Source of the DNA: Algihabitans albus
GTDB lineage: Bacteria > Pseudomonadota > Alphaproteobacteria > Kiloniellales > DSM-21159
Direction: 5' to 3'
Length of the DNA: 64,000 bases
Assembly: GCF_003572205.1 (NCBI RefSeq)
Contig: NZ_QXNY01000003.1
Span: forward strand, 1 to 64,000
In this document: positions 34,035 to 42,964 of the stretch, in pieces
How the letters are laid out: each line of letters starts with the position of its first letter
How positions within the stretch are numbered: the stretch's first letter is position 1
Notes under the pieces: model-generated
Seen by the model: the letters and a program-made list of their open reading frames with translations, nothing else
The model's database searches: none
Told to the model about the DNA's origin: nothing
Position numbers and translations under genes: made by a program

Positions 34035-36905
34035 TTAAGCCGGCTCGATCCGACAGAGAGTGGCCTTGGTCTCCTGCATGTTGGTGACCACGTCGTAGCC
34101 ATAGGTCTGCATGGTGTTGCAGGCCTCACCGAGCACGTAGGGGTCGGAACCAGCGGGATACTTGCTCCGCATGTCCTCGCCCTGCCAGTGACCGCCGAAG
34201 TGGAACGGCATGAAAGCCACCCCGTTTCCGACACGCTCCGTGACCATGGCCTTGACCTTGACCTTCGAACCCTCGGGACCGTGCACCCAGACCATCTGCC
34301 CGTCGCGGATGCCGGCATTGTTGGCATCCACCGGATTGATCTCGACGAACATGTCCTGCTGAAGCTCGGCCAACCAGGGGTTGGAGCGAGTCTCGTCACC
34401 GCCGCCCTCGTACTCGACCAGTCGGCCCGACGTCAGAATGATCGGGTAATCCTGAGAGAAATCCTTCTCCTGGATCGACTTGTAGAGGAGCGGAAGTCGA
34501 TACAGACGCCGATCCTCGTAGGTCGGGTAGTCGGACACCAGGTCCCGCCGATTGGTGTAGAGCGGCTCGCGATGCAACGGCACCGGATCCGGGAAGTTCC
34601 AAACGACGACACGTGCCTTGGCGTTTCCGAAGGGTGCGCAGCCATGCTTGATCGCGACGCGCTGGATACCGCCCGAGAGGTCGGTCTTCCAGTTCGTCTT
34701 CTCACCGGCAACGGCTTCGATCGCGGACCGCTCTTCGGCGGTCAGGTCACTGTCCCAACCGAGCTCCTGGAGCATGGCCATCGTAAACTCGGGATAGCCG
34801 TCCGTGATTTCCGAACCGACCGGGTAGCTGCCTTCGGCGAGCAGGTTCTCGCCTTCCCGCTCCACGCCGAACCGGGCGCGGAAGCAGAGACCGCCTTCGG
34901 CCACCGGCTTGGACGTGTCGTAGAGATTTGGCGTCCCCGGGTGGTTCATCTCGGCGGTGCCCCAACAGGGCCAAGGCAAGCCGTAGAAGTCACCGTCGGC
35001 CGGACCGCCCTTCGCCTGAAGGGTGGTCTTGTCGAAGGTGGCCTGGTTCTGCATGTGCAGCTTCAGGCGTTCCGGAGACTGACCGGTGTAGCCGATCGTC
35101 CACATGCCGGTGTTGATCTCGCGCAGCGTGTCCTCGATCGAGGGCACGGTTCCGTTGACGGTGATCTGCTTGAACATCTCGTCGGCGAAACCGAACTTCT
35201 CGGCGAAGAGATAGATGATCTCCTGGTCCGTCTTCGAGTCGAAGAGCGGATCGATCACCGCCTCACGCCACTGCAGCGAACGGTTGGAGGCCGTCGCCGA
35301 GCCGTAGGTCTCGAACTGCGTCGTCGCCGGCAGCAGGTAGACGCCGTCGGTGCGGTCGTGCATGACGGCCGTCATCGTCGGGAAGGGATCGATCACCACC
35401 AGGAGATCGAGCTTCTTCATCGCCTTCTGCATGTCGGGCAGACGGGTCTGAGAGTTCGGAGCGTGACCCCAGAAGACCATGGCCCGCAGGTTGTCCGGCT
35501 GGTCCAGATCTTCCTTGGCCTCGAGTGCCAGGTCGAACCAGCGGGAGACCGGCACGCCGGAGCTCTCCATCAGATCCTTGCTGGCGAAGTTCGACTTCAG
35601 ATACTCGTAGTCGACGTCCCAGACGCGGGACCAATGCTTCCAGGAGCCGGCCTTCAGGCCGTAATAGCCCGGCAGCGTGTGACAGAGCACACCGAGGTCG
35701 GTTGCCCCCTGCACGTTGTCGTGGCCGCGGAAGATGTTGGTGCCGCCGCCGGAGGTACCAATCACGCCAAGGGCGAGACCCAAGGTACAGTAGGCCCGGG
35801 TATTATTGTTGCCGTTGGTGTGCTGCGTACCGCCCATGCACCAGATGATGGTGAAGGGACGGTTGTTCGCCAGCGTGCGCGCGACGCGCCGAAGCTGCGA
35901 CCCCGGCACGCCGGTGACGCGCTCGGTCTCGTCGGGAGTCCACTTGGCCACCTCGGCCCGGATCTGATCCATGCCCCAGACGCGCTGACGGATGAATTCC
36001 TTGTCCTCCCAGCCGTTCTCGAACACATGCCAGAGAATACCCCAAACCAGAGCCACGTCGGTGCCGGGACGGAAGCGCACGTACTCGTCGGCGTGGGCCG
36101 CCGTCCGGGTAAAGCGCGGATCCAGCACGATCATCGGCGCGTTGTTCTGTTCCTTGGCCTTCAGCACGTGCTGCAACGACACCGGGTGCGCTTCGGCGGG
36201 GTTGCCGCCGATCAGGAAGATGCCCCGACTGTTGTGGATGTCGTTGTAGCTGTTGGTCATCGCGCCGTAGCCCCAGGTATTGGCGACGCCGGCGACCGTG
36301 GTGGAGTGGCAGATGCGCGCTTGGTGGTCGACGTTGTTCGTCCCCCAGAACGCGGCAAGCTTGCGGAACAGGTAGGCCTGCTCATTGTTGTGCTTGGCCG
36401 AACCGAGCCAATAGACCGAATCAGGACCGCTGGACTCGCGGATTTCCAGCATCTTGCCGCTGATTTCGTCGATCGCCTCTTCCCAGCTGACCTTCTGCCA
36501 CTTGCCGTCGACCAGCTTGGTGGGATGCTTCAAGCGGCGCTCGCCGTGCGCGTGCTCGCGCACCGACGCGCCCTTGGCGCAGTGAGCGCCGAGGTTGAAG
36601 GGGCTGTCCCAGCCCGGTTCCTGACCCGTCCAAACGCCGTTCTGAACCTCCGCGATCACCGTGCAGCCGACCGAACAGTGGGTGCAAACCGACTTCTTGA
36701 TCTGCACGGCACCGCTGGCCGGAGCCGCTGCGGACGCTTTCTTCACCTTACCGAAGGTCAGGGCACCGGCCACGGCGAGACCGCCAGCAGCAAGCCCGGA
36801 GTGCTTCAGGAAGGTACGGCGGTCAATCGCGCTGCCGGCCAAGCCGCTCAGCGCTTTCGACAAACGGGGGCCAGTTGCAACCCCATTCGTCTTTCTCGTT
36901 AGCAT
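34035..36905 (-). CDS. Tat-exported formate dehydrogenase catalytic alpha subunit
   Basis: A 956-residue bis-MGD enzyme. The N-terminal Tat signal IDRRTFLKHSG (Arg29-Arg30) sends the folded protein to the periplasm. A [4Fe-4S] site is formed by Cys74, 77, 81 and about Cys109. The metal ligand is Cys199 followed by His200 (HQARICHSTT), encoded by TGC, so this is a cysteine and not a selenocysteine enzyme. The C-terminal dinucleotide-binding domain is complete. It resembles the FDH3/FdoG class, oxidising formate in the periplasm and feeding quinone through the beta and gamma subunits. Mo or W cannot be told from sequence. Confidence 0.96.
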   Translation of the reverse strand: MLTRKTNGVATGPRLSKALSGLAGSAIDRRTFLKHSGLAAGGLAVAGALTFGKVKKASAAAPASGAVQIKKSVCTHCSVGCTVIAEVQNGVWTGQEPGWDSPFNLGAHCAKGASVREHAHGERRLKHPTKLVDGKWQKVSWEEAIDEISGKMLEIRESSGPDSVYWLGSAKHNNEQAYLFRKLAAFWGTNNVDHQARICHSTTVAGVANTWGYGAMTNSYNDIHNSRGIFLIGGNPAEAHPVSLQHVLKAKEQNNAPMIVLDPRFTRTAAHADEYVRFRPGTDVALVWGILWHVFENGWEDKEFIRQRVWGMDQIRAEVAKWTPDETERVTGVPGSQLRRVARTLANNRPFTIIWCMGGTQHTNGNNNTRAYCTLGLALGVIGTSGGGTNIFRGHDNVQGATDLGVLCHTLPGYYGLKAGSWKHWSRVWDVDYEYLKSNFASKDLMESSGVPVSRWFDLALEAKEDLDQPDNLRAMVFWGHAPNSQTRLPDMQKAMKKLDLLVVIDPFPTMTAVMHDRTDGVYLLPATTQFETYGSATASNRSLQWREAVIDPLFDSKTDQEIIYLFAEKFGFADEMFKQITVNGTVPSIEDTLREINTGMWTIGYTGQSPERLKLHMQNQATFDKTTLQAKGGPADGDFYGLPWPCWGTAEMNHPGTPNLYDTSKPVAEGGLCFRARFGVEREGENLLAEGSYPVGSEITDGYPEFTMAMLQELGWDSDLTAEERSAIEAVAGEKTNWKTDLSGGIQRVAIKHGCAPFGNAKARVVVWNFPDPVPLHREPLYTNRRDLVSDYPTYEDRRLYRLPLLYKSIQEKDFSQDYPIILTSGRLVEYEGGGDETRSNPWLAELQQDMFVEINPVDANNAGIRDGQMVWVHGPEGSKVKVKAMVTERVGNGVAFMPFHFGGHWQGEDMRSKYPAGSDPYVLGEACNTMQTYGYDVVTNMQETKATLCRIEPA

Positions 36906-36943
36906 TGACCTCTCCTGAGTTTTTTAAAACGAGCCGAGTTCGT

Positions 36944-37144
36944 TTAGAACCTGGCCAGGTCGTAGTAGGTCTTGACGAGGGCCGTCTCGCGATAGCCCGC
37001 CGCCGTGGGCGAGGTTACCGTCTCGGCCGCCTCGGCCTCGTCGGTACCAAGCGCAATCGCGGCTCCGGCCGCCGCCGCCGACCCGAGGGTGGCGGTGCGG
37101 AAGAAGTCACGGCGGCTCACGCCCGTCTTCTCGTTCTTGTCCAT
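36944..37144 (-). CDS. Formate-dehydrogenase-region Tat-signal mini-protein
   Basis: A 66-residue protein starting MDKNEKTGVSRRDFFRTATLG. The twin-arginine motif at 11-12 and a hydrophobic Ala-rich stretch take up half the protein, and the remaining tail ends ALVKTYYDLARF. It matches the small Tat-target family regularly found just upstream of formate dehydrogenase alpha genes. Its role is unknown, perhaps as an assembly or export partner. ATG 37142-37144 follows AAGGTGA, and the longer in-frame version is rejected. It lies between the chaperone gene and the alpha-subunit gene. Confidence 0.87.
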   Translation of the reverse strand: MDKNEKTGVSRRDFFRTATLGSAAAAGAAIALGTDEAEAAETVTSPTAAGYRETALVKTYYDLARF

Positions 37145-37254
37145 GGGCTTCACCTTTGTCCTCTGGTGAACCGTTGCTCCAATGCGGCGTCCTCCCGATC
37201 CCAGGTGGGGCCCGCCGCCGGCCCCAAGTCCGGCGCCTCGCGCCGAACGGCCTC

Positions 37255-37869
37255 CTAAGCGGCCATCTCGAAAGCCTGCGCCTCTATCGCCATGAACAGG
37301 CGACCGAGCGTGCCGACCGGCATGTAGAAACGCGCGGCCTTGGCCGCCTCCAGGTCCTCGAAGAACCGGGGCGCCCAAACCGCGATGTGTCTTTCGAAAA
37401 ACGCGCGCTGAGCCGACAGGTCGGCCGGTGCCGAGAAGGCTCCGGTGATCAGCGCCGCCATCATCTCCATTTCGGAGGCGATGCCGTCCTCCGGCTCCTT
37501 AACGTCATCGGCGCGCGCCAAGCCGAGGCGCCGCATGTCTTGGCGAAGCTTGGCCAGAGGCTTTTCGTGCAGAAATCCGGTGAGATAGTAGCTACCGAAG
37601 GGAACCAACTCGCCCTGACCGATACCGACGAAAAGATCGAAGTACTCCTGCCGCACCTCGGCAGCGTCGGCGGCCTGGGCCGCGCGCGCCAGAACGGTCA
37701 GAGTCTCGCCCAGTTCTCCCTCGCCGCCGCCCAGCTCCGCGATCCGGTCAAGCAACGCCCGGTCGGGCGCGTCGCCGAGCAGGCGCGCGAGCAAGCCGTA
37801 CCAGTCGGCGCGCAAGCGATCTTCTTCCGCGATCTCTCGATCTAGGCTCGTCTCGGCGACTTGCGCCAA
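37255..37869 (-). CDS. TorD/DmsD-family chaperone for formate dehydrogenase
   Basis: A 204-residue all-helical cytoplasmic protein with the family signature YFDLFVGIGQGELVPFGSYY followed by LTGFLHEKPLA and, later, KEPEDGIASEMEMMAAL (E-P-x-D-H/G-I core). TorD-like proteins bind the Tat signal and apo-enzyme of a specific molybdoenzyme and hold it until the cofactor is inserted. Its place directly upstream of the Tat mini-protein and the alpha subunit makes the formate dehydrogenase the likely client. An inverted repeat lies upstream at 38118-38135. Confidence 0.9.
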   Translation of the reverse strand: MAQVAETSLDREIAEEDRLRADWYGLLARLLGDAPDRALLDRIAELGGGEGELGETLTVLARAAQAADAAEVRQEYFDLFVGIGQGELVPFGSYYLTGFLHEKPLAKLRQDMRRLGLARADDVKEPEDGIASEMEMMAALITGAFSAPADLSAQRAFFERHIAVWAPRFFEDLEAAKAARFYMPVGTLGRLFMAIEAQAFEMAA

Positions 37870-38117
37870 TTTTATCCCTCCTGACGGGCCGTGGCGACTT
37901 CGAGAAAGAAGGGTCCAAACCGGCTCAGCCGACTCCGGAAACCTCTCTCTGCGAGCTACCTTGAAACCCGCAAAACCCCAGTCATACCAGGGATTTTTCT
38001 TGTTTCGTTCAGTGCATTAGAGGCCGTCGTCAAGGGCTGTGTCAACACTGGGACATGCTGCAGGTGCGAACACAAAATCCTGCTGTGGAAGCAGGGCCGA
38101 ACCGAAGGATCGCCTCG

Positions 38118-38135
38118 ATAATCTCTCACGATTAT
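38118..38135. promoter_or_regulatory. Inverted repeat upstream of the chaperone-formate dehydrogenase genes
   Basis: ATAATC, a 6-nt spacer and GATTAT form a perfect AT-rich dyad in a GC-rich context. It lies in the 294-bp gap between the DUF3306 stop and the chaperone start, where a promoter for the chaperone-Tat-alpha-beta genes would be expected. It may be an operator. A related GATTATT occurs at 54980-54986, ahead of the polyferredoxin gene. Confidence 0.4.
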
Positions 38136-38163
38136 TATGGTTACCGACCCCAAATTCAGGGCC

Positions 38164-38943
38164 TCACAGATCGCCCGAGCTATCGGAAGCCGCGTCAGCG
38201 CGACTGGGAGCCGGCGCAAAGCCACCCCATCGACGCTGTGCCGCCCGCCCCTTCTCGGGCTGCGGGAACTCACCGCCGAGTGTTGCCACCTCCGGAGCAT
38301 CGGGTGCCGATAGATCCGCCTGAGGTGTGACTGGGAGAGCATCTTCAACTCCCGGGACCCTATTCTCATCTGGCGACTCGGGCTGATCTGTCGCAACGAC
38401 CGCCTCCCTGTCGGGATCAGCGTCAGGATCAGCCGAACCGTCGCGATCCGCTGTCTCCTCCTCGACCGTCCCGTCGCTTGCCGCTTCCATATCCGGCCGG
38501 GCGATCTCTCTTTCTTTTTCTTCTTCTTCGGGAAGCACCACGCCTTTACCGACCTTGAAAACGGTCTGGAGATTGGCGACGACGGTCGCGGCATCCGTAT
38601 AGTCGAGGTCGTAGTCATTGAGGCCGTCGAGAAAACCGAACACCGGGTTGCTGCGCCAGAGCCGCCGCAGCGCGCGTCGCTTCAGTTCCTCGGGCACCCC
38701 TTCGCGCAGAAATGCCTTGAAATCGCTCCCCGGCTCGAGCGTATCGGGATCCGGCAGATCCGCAACTTCCTCGGGCGTCAGGGGGCGATCCGGAGCCGGG
38801 GACTGAGCGATCTCGGCATCCTCTGTCGAGAGCTGTGGGTGTTCGAGCGTCGGTTCGGCCGTCTTCTCCCGGACCTCATCCTCGCGCACCGCCTGTTTGC
38901 GGCGCGCCCAGCGGGAGAGGAAGGGGGCGTCATCCTCAGCCAT
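38164..38943 (-). CDS. DUF3306 domain-containing protein
   Basis: A 259-residue soluble acidic protein. The conserved N-terminal part contains FLSRWARRK at residues 8-16, then DFKAFLREGVPEELKRRALRRLWRSNPVFGFLDGLNDYDLDY, which defines DUF3306. The C-terminal half is low-complexity (Glu, Asp, Pro, Ala), including a Glu/Lys-rich run encoded near 38510-38535. DUF3306 genes accompany DUF3305 and formate dehydrogenase genes in many proteobacteria; biochemical function is unknown. Its start overlaps the DUF3305 stop by 8 bases. Confidence 0.85.
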   Translation of the reverse strand: MAEDDAPFLSRWARRKQAVREDEVREKTAEPTLEHPQLSTEDAEIAQSPAPDRPLTPEEVADLPDPDTLEPGSDFKAFLREGVPEELKRRALRRLWRSNPVFGFLDGLNDYDLDYTDAATVVANLQTVFKVGKGVVLPEEEEKEREIARPDMEAASDGTVEEETADRDGSADPDADPDREAVVATDQPESPDENRVPGVEDALPVTPQADLSAPDAPEVATLGGEFPQPEKGRAAQRRWGGFAPAPSRADAASDSSGDL

Positions 38944-39481
38944 GCTCGGACCGCTTGCCGAAGCCGACCTTGCGCGGATCGTGCGGCTTACGCTTGCGCT
39001 TGTAGAAAGGCTGGTCGACGTGATGGCGGTCGACGAACGCCTGGACGAAAGCGATCAAGTCCGGCGGCATGACGACCGGTTCGACCAGATCCTCGCCACT
39101 GTCCAGGAAGTCCTGCGCCTCGTACGGGCAGACGGTGACGTGAACCGGCACCCACTCGTGCGCCACCTCCAGGTCCGCTCCGGCGCGCAGAACCACGAAG
39201 ACCCGAGGCGGCTCCTGGCTGAGATTGACCTTGTAGCCTTCGGTTTCCTTGCGGAAAAGCTCGCACGCCAAGGTGCCGGCATGAAAGTGCTCCCAGGCCC
39301 CGACCGCGCCCTCTTCCTCACCCGCGCCGGACCTGAGACTACGCCAGGGGCCCTCCGGATCGAGCTGCGGTGCGCCTGGAATCACGGCCACCGGGCGCCA
39401 AGCGTGCTTGATCCAGCGGTGCTCGACCGACCGCTTTTCCAGAACCACGCCCAAAGGCACCGAGTCCTTGATCTCGGTCAC
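38936..39481 (-). CDS. DUF3305 domain-containing protein
   Basis: About 181 residues starting at GTG 39479-39481, preceded by AGGAGGGAAGATCGTTC, a strong ribosome-binding site; the upstream in-frame ATG at 39562 lacks one. The N-terminus TEIKDSVPLGVVLEKR and the segment WRPVAVIPGAP match DUF3305. The C-terminal tail is basic. It is the first gene of the minus-strand formate dehydrogenase locus (DUF3305, DUF3306, chaperone, Tat protein, alpha, beta, lipoprotein, gamma). It is probably an assembly accessory, by association only. Confidence 0.85.
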   Translation of the reverse strand: MTEIKDSVPLGVVLEKRSVEHRWIKHAWRPVAVIPGAPQLDPEGPWRSLRSGAGEEEGAVGAWEHFHAGTLACELFRKETEGYKVNLSQEPPRVFVVLRAGADLEVAHEWVPVHVTVCPYEAQDFLDSGEDLVEPVVMPPDLIAFVQAFVDRHHVDQPFYKRKRKPHDPRKVGFGKRSEHG

Positions 39482-39713
39482 GAACGATCTTCCCTCCTGA
39501 AGCGCCCGGCTACGTCGGCCTTCGGCACCGTATAGTTTCCATCTTGGAGCATAGGTCCGCACGCGACTGCCGTCATCCTCAGGGATTCTGTGGGAATTCG
39601 CCGAGCGACCAACGCCGCCTGATCTGGGTCAACGCGCCGGCAGCCCTCACCCTGCGAGGCTTGTCGTTCGGTCCCGATTGGACGAAAGATCTAAGTGACG
39701 GAGGGCTTGGCCT

Positions 39714-39968
39714 ATGTACGGCGAACATCACGATCTGGTGCACGAGTTGCCGGAGCATCGCGAGACGATTCATACCTTGAAGACGGAGAACGCGCACTTC
39801 GCCCGGCTCTTCGACCAGTATCACGAGATCGACAAAGAAATTCGCCGTGTCGAACAGGAGATCGAGGTCGTCAGTGACGAGCATGCCGAGGAGCTGAAAC
39901 GCAAGCGCCTGGCCCTGAAAGACGAGCTGTTCGCCATGATTCGCAAGCACGAAGCGGCAGCCGCTTAG
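39714..39968 (+). CDS. YdcH-family (DUF465) small coiled-coil protein
   Basis: An 84-residue helical protein. The core HTLKTENAHFARLFDQYHEIDKEI matches the DUF465/YdcH pattern (L-x-x-x-N-x-x-F-x-x-L-x-x-x-Y-x-x-L-D-x-x-I), and the second helix contains KRKRLALKDELFAMI. These are abundant cytoplasmic proteins of unknown function in proteobacteria. It follows GACGGAGGGCTTGGCC as a ribosome-binding site and is divergent from the DUF3305 gene. Confidence 0.9.
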   Translation: MYGEHHDLVHELPEHRETIHTLKTENAHFARLFDQYHEIDKEIRRVEQEIEVVSDEHAEELKRKRLALKDELFAMIRKHEAAAA

Positions 39969-39999
39969 GACGCGAAGCGAGTCCGAGAAAGCCGGGCCG

Positions 40000-40803
40000 G
40001 TGCCCCTCCGCACCACCCTTCGTGCCTTTTTGCTCGTCGTCGTAACGGCAATCGGTGCCGCGATCGGGTCTACGAATCCGGCCGCAGCTCAAACCGCTCC
40101 GGCTCAAACCATTGTCGATCTGGAGCTGGTGCTGGCAGCAGACGGCTCCGGCTCGATCGACGACCAGGAGCTGCGGCTGCAGCGCGACGGTTACGCCGCA
40201 GCCATCACCCACCCCAACGTGCTTTCGGCCATCGCGGCCGGTGGCACCGGACGGATCGCGCTGGCCTACGTCGAATGGGGTGCTGCCGACTCGCAGCACA
40301 CCATCGTGGACTGGACGGTGATCGACGGGCCTGAGTCCGCAGCGGCCTTCGCCGCGGACCTGCGCCGCCAGCCGAGAGCGGCGCGCGGCTGGAACTCCAT
40401 CTCCGGCGCCATCGACTATTCGGCCGGCCTGATCCGCGCCAACTCCTTCGAGGGCGCCCGCAAGGTGATCGACGTCTCCGGCGACGGTCCGCAGCGCGGC
40501 GGACGACCGGTCGAGGCAGCCCGCGACGAGGCCGTACTGTCCGGCATTACAATCAATGCGCTGGTTCTGCGCAGCCCCGGCGGCGGTTATCCGGGACCCG
40601 GCGGCATGCCGCTGGCCGACCACTACACGATCTCCGTGATCGGCGGCTTCGGTGCTTTCGTGATGACGGCCGACCGGGGCGAATCCTTCCGGAACGCCAT
40701 TCTCGCCAAGATGATCCGCGAGATCGCCGACCGCAGTCCGACCGGCGCCCAGCAAGCCAGCCGCGCAGTCGTAACCGGCGGCGATTCGGACGATCGCCGG
40801 TAA
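40000..40803 (+). CDS. DUF1194 (von Willebrand A-like) exported protein
   Basis: A 267-residue protein starting at GTG with a signal peptide (LRAFLLVVVTAIGAAIG, cleaved near AAAQ). The mature part begins VDLELVLAADGSGSID, a MIDAS-type metal-binding loop (D-x-S-x-S) of the von Willebrand A fold, followed by further conserved DUF1194 blocks (YVEWG, ARGWNSISGAID, KVIDVSGDGPQRGG). Likely periplasmic. Function is unknown; vWA domains bind protein partners in a divalent-cation-dependent way. It lies 31 bases downstream of the YdcH-like gene. Confidence 0.88.
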   Translation: MPLRTTLRAFLLVVVTAIGAAIGSTNPAAAQTAPAQTIVDLELVLAADGSGSIDDQELRLQRDGYAAAITHPNVLSAIAAGGTGRIALAYVEWGAADSQHTIVDWTVIDGPESAAAFAADLRRQPRAARGWNSISGAIDYSAGLIRANSFEGARKVIDVSGDGPQRGGRPVEAARDEAVLSGITINALVLRSPGGGYPGPGGMPLADHYTISVIGGFGAFVMTADRGESFRNAILAKMIREIADRSPTGAQQASRAVVTGGDSDDRR

Positions 40804-40922
40804 CGCCACTGCTCTCACGACATCGCAGAAGTGCATCGCAAGGGGTGGAGTCGGCGCGCCGCTGGCACTACCGTCGCGACTCTGTCGCACTTGCCCGTCA
40901 GCCCTTCACGAAGGACCCCGAC

Positions 40923-42038
40923 ATGGATCTGCTGTCCGCCGCCCAAACCTGCTTTCCCCAGGACTACGCCAACGCGCGTGAGAGCTTTCTCGCGGCCTGC
41001 CGGCAGCAGGGCGTCGAGGCGGTCGCCTTCGTCAATCCTCATCGCGGACCCAAGGGCGAGGAGTTGGCCACCGACGCCGCCTGGTTCGGTCCAGAGGACG
41101 CGCGCGGCGTCCTGGTGATGGTCAGTTCGACCCATGGGTCCGAGGGCTTTCCGGGCTCAGCGGCCATGCTCGACTGGATCCGCTCCGGCGGTCCAGATCG
41201 TCTGCCTAAAGGCGTAGCCCTGCTGGCGGTCCATGCCATCAACCCCTACGGCTACGCCTGGCTGCGGCGCGTGACCGAAGAAGGCGTCGACCTCAACCGC
41301 AACTTCATCGACTTCACGCTGCCGCTGCCGGAAAACCCCGGCTACGACGCCCTGGCGAAGCATCTGGTGCCGGAGTCCCTCGACGCGCCGACGCTGGCGG
41401 CAGCCGACGCGGCGATCGAGGCCTACCGCGATCAGCACGGACAGATCGGCCTGATGATGGCCCGGACCGGCGGCCAATACAGCCATGCCGGGGGCGTGTT
41501 CTACGGCGGCACCGGACCGACCCATGCGCGGCGCACGCTGGAAAAAATCGTGGCGCAGTGGAACCTGGCGGAGCGCGATCTGGTCGCCGTCGTCGACTAT
41601 CACACAGGTCTCGGCCCCTTCGGCTACGGAGAGCCGATCAGCGATCACACACCGGACTCCGTGAACGTCGAGCGTGCGAAGCGCTGGTACGGCCGCTCCG
41701 TCACGCAACCGCGCCTCGGCACCTCCTCCTCGGTGCCGAAAACCGGGCTGGCGGAGACCGGCTGGGAGCGCCTGCTCGGCGAGACGGTGAGTTTCGTCGC
41801 CCTGGAGTACGGCACGTTCCCGCCGGTCAACGGATTGAGAGTGCTGCGCGCCGACCACTGGCTGCACAACAGCGGTAATGTCGATTGGGACGATCCGACG
41901 ACCCAAGAGATCAAGCAGGCCATCAAGGACCACTTCGCGCCCGATGACGTCGACTGGCGCGAAATGGTCATCTTCCGCAGCCGCCAAATTCTTCGCCTCG
42001 GCCTCGCCGGCCTGGAGCAGGACCTGGCTCAGGCCTAG
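40923..42038 (+). CDS. DUF2817 (M14-like) zinc carboxypeptidase/deacylase family protein
   Basis: A 371-residue protein of the M14-related DUF2817 family. Zinc-site and catalytic motifs are visible: STHGSEGFPGSA, NPYGYAWLRR with VDLNRNFIDF, VVDYHTGLGPFGYGE (third ligand His) and ALEYGTF (catalytic Glu). Similar enzymes hydrolyse acylated amino acids or peptides; substrate is unknown. The chosen ATG 40923 follows GAAGGACCCCGAC; the in-frame extension upstream has no family similarity. There is no signal peptide, so it is cytoplasmic. Confidence 0.88.
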   Translation: MDLLSAAQTCFPQDYANARESFLAACRQQGVEAVAFVNPHRGPKGEELATDAAWFGPEDARGVLVMVSSTHGSEGFPGSAAMLDWIRSGGPDRLPKGVALLAVHAINPYGYAWLRRVTEEGVDLNRNFIDFTLPLPENPGYDALAKHLVPESLDAPTLAAADAAIEAYRDQHGQIGLMMARTGGQYSHAGGVFYGGTGPTHARRTLEKIVAQWNLAERDLVAVVDYHTGLGPFGYGEPISDHTPDSVNVERAKRWYGRSVTQPRLGTSSSVPKTGLAETGWERLLGETVSFVALEYGTFPPVNGLRVLRADHWLHNSGNVDWDDPTTQEIKQAIKDHFAPDDVDWREMVIFRSRQILRLGLAGLEQDLAQA

Positions 42039-42088
42039 CTCACTCGTCCGAGACGCCTAGAGGCCGGAGCGCGCGGAGGGCCGGAAAG

Positions 42089-42964
42089 TTGGACATAGTC
42101 ACGCAGGTGGTTCTGCCGCTGGCGCTGGCCTTCATGATGTTCTCGATGGGGCTCGCGCTGGTCCTCGACGACTTCAGGCGCGTGGTTCTCCGGCCGAAGG
42201 CCTTCGTGATCGGCGCGCTCTGCCAGATGCTCTTTCTGCCACTCATCGCGCTGGCGGTGGTGCTGGGTTGGCAAGCCGCCTTCGGCCTCGACCCAGTGCT
42301 CGCCGTCGGCTTTCTCATCCTTGCCGCCTGTCCCGGCGGCGTGACCTCCAACCTGCTGACACATCTGGCCAAGGGCGATACGGCCCTGTCAATCAGCCTA
42401 ACGGCGACGATCTCGCTGGCGAGCGTGATCACCCTTCCCTTCATCGTAAACTTCGGCATCGACCTGTTCCTGGGGCGGGAAGCGGCCCACCTGCCGCTCG
42501 GCGAGACGGTGGCCGGCATCTTCGCGATCACCACGATACCGGTCCTGCTCGGCATGGCGCTGCGCCGCTGGGCCTCCACGACGGCCCTGAGGTTGGAGCC
42601 GGCGGCCCGCGTGCTCGCCACCGCCCTCTTCGTGCTGATCGTCATCGGCGCCGTCGCCGCGGAATGGGACTTGGTACGCCGCAGCTTCGGCGACGTCGGT
42701 GCGGCGGTGCTGACGCTCAATCTGGCGACCATGGCGCTCGGCTGGACGGTCGCGCGTGCCGCCCGGCTGGACCGCCGCGCCGGCATCGCAATCTCTCTGG
42801 AGACCGGCCTGCAGAACGGCACTTTGGCGATCTTCGTCGCGGCCACCCTGCTCGGCAACGAGGCCATGATCGTGCCCGCCGGCATCTATTCCCTGGTGAT
42901 GTTCTTCACCGCAGGAGCCTTCGTCGCCGCCTTGATCCGCCGCCCGGTGGTGGCGGAGGCTTAG
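42089..42964 (+). CDS. Bile acid:sodium symporter family transporter
   Basis: A 291-residue integral membrane protein with about nine transmembrane segments. The family hallmark AACPGGVTSNLLTHLAKGDTALSISLTA (sodium and substrate crossover region) lies near residues 75-103. Members import bile acids, pantoate, taurocholate or other organic anions with Na+; the substrate here is unknown. The start is TTG 42089 preceded by GGAGGGCCGGAAAG. It follows the DUF2817 hydrolase by 50 bases on the same strand, so the two may act on related compounds. Its stop overlaps the convergent gpsA stop by 4 bases. Confidence 0.87.
   Translation: MDIVTQVVLPLALAFMMFSMGLALVLDDFRRVVLRPKAFVIGALCQMLFLPLIALAVVLGWQAAFGLDPVLAVGFLILAACPGGVTSNLLTHLAKGDTALSISLTATISLASVITLPFIVNFGIDLFLGREAAHLPLGETVAGIFAITTIPVLLGMALRRWASTTALRLEPAARVLATALFVLIVIGAVAAEWDLVRRSFGDVGAAVLTLNLATMALGWTVARAARLDRRAGIAISLETGLQNGTLAIFVAATLLGNEAMIVPAGIYSLVMFFTAGAFVAALIRRPVVAEA

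Noticed and set aside
36305-36313. Possible selenocysteine at the active site of the membrane formate dehydrogenase
   Set aside because: The codon for the metal ligand before the conserved His is TGC (cysteine), not TGA, so no selenocysteine is needed. The FDH1 alpha subunit likewise has a cysteine.
34188-36902. A 904-codon open frame on the plus strand opposite the formate dehydrogenase alpha gene
   Set aside because: It mirrors the minus-strand gene in a GC-rich codon-biased region, has no recognisable domain and no ribosome-binding site. The opposite strand has complete catalytic motifs.
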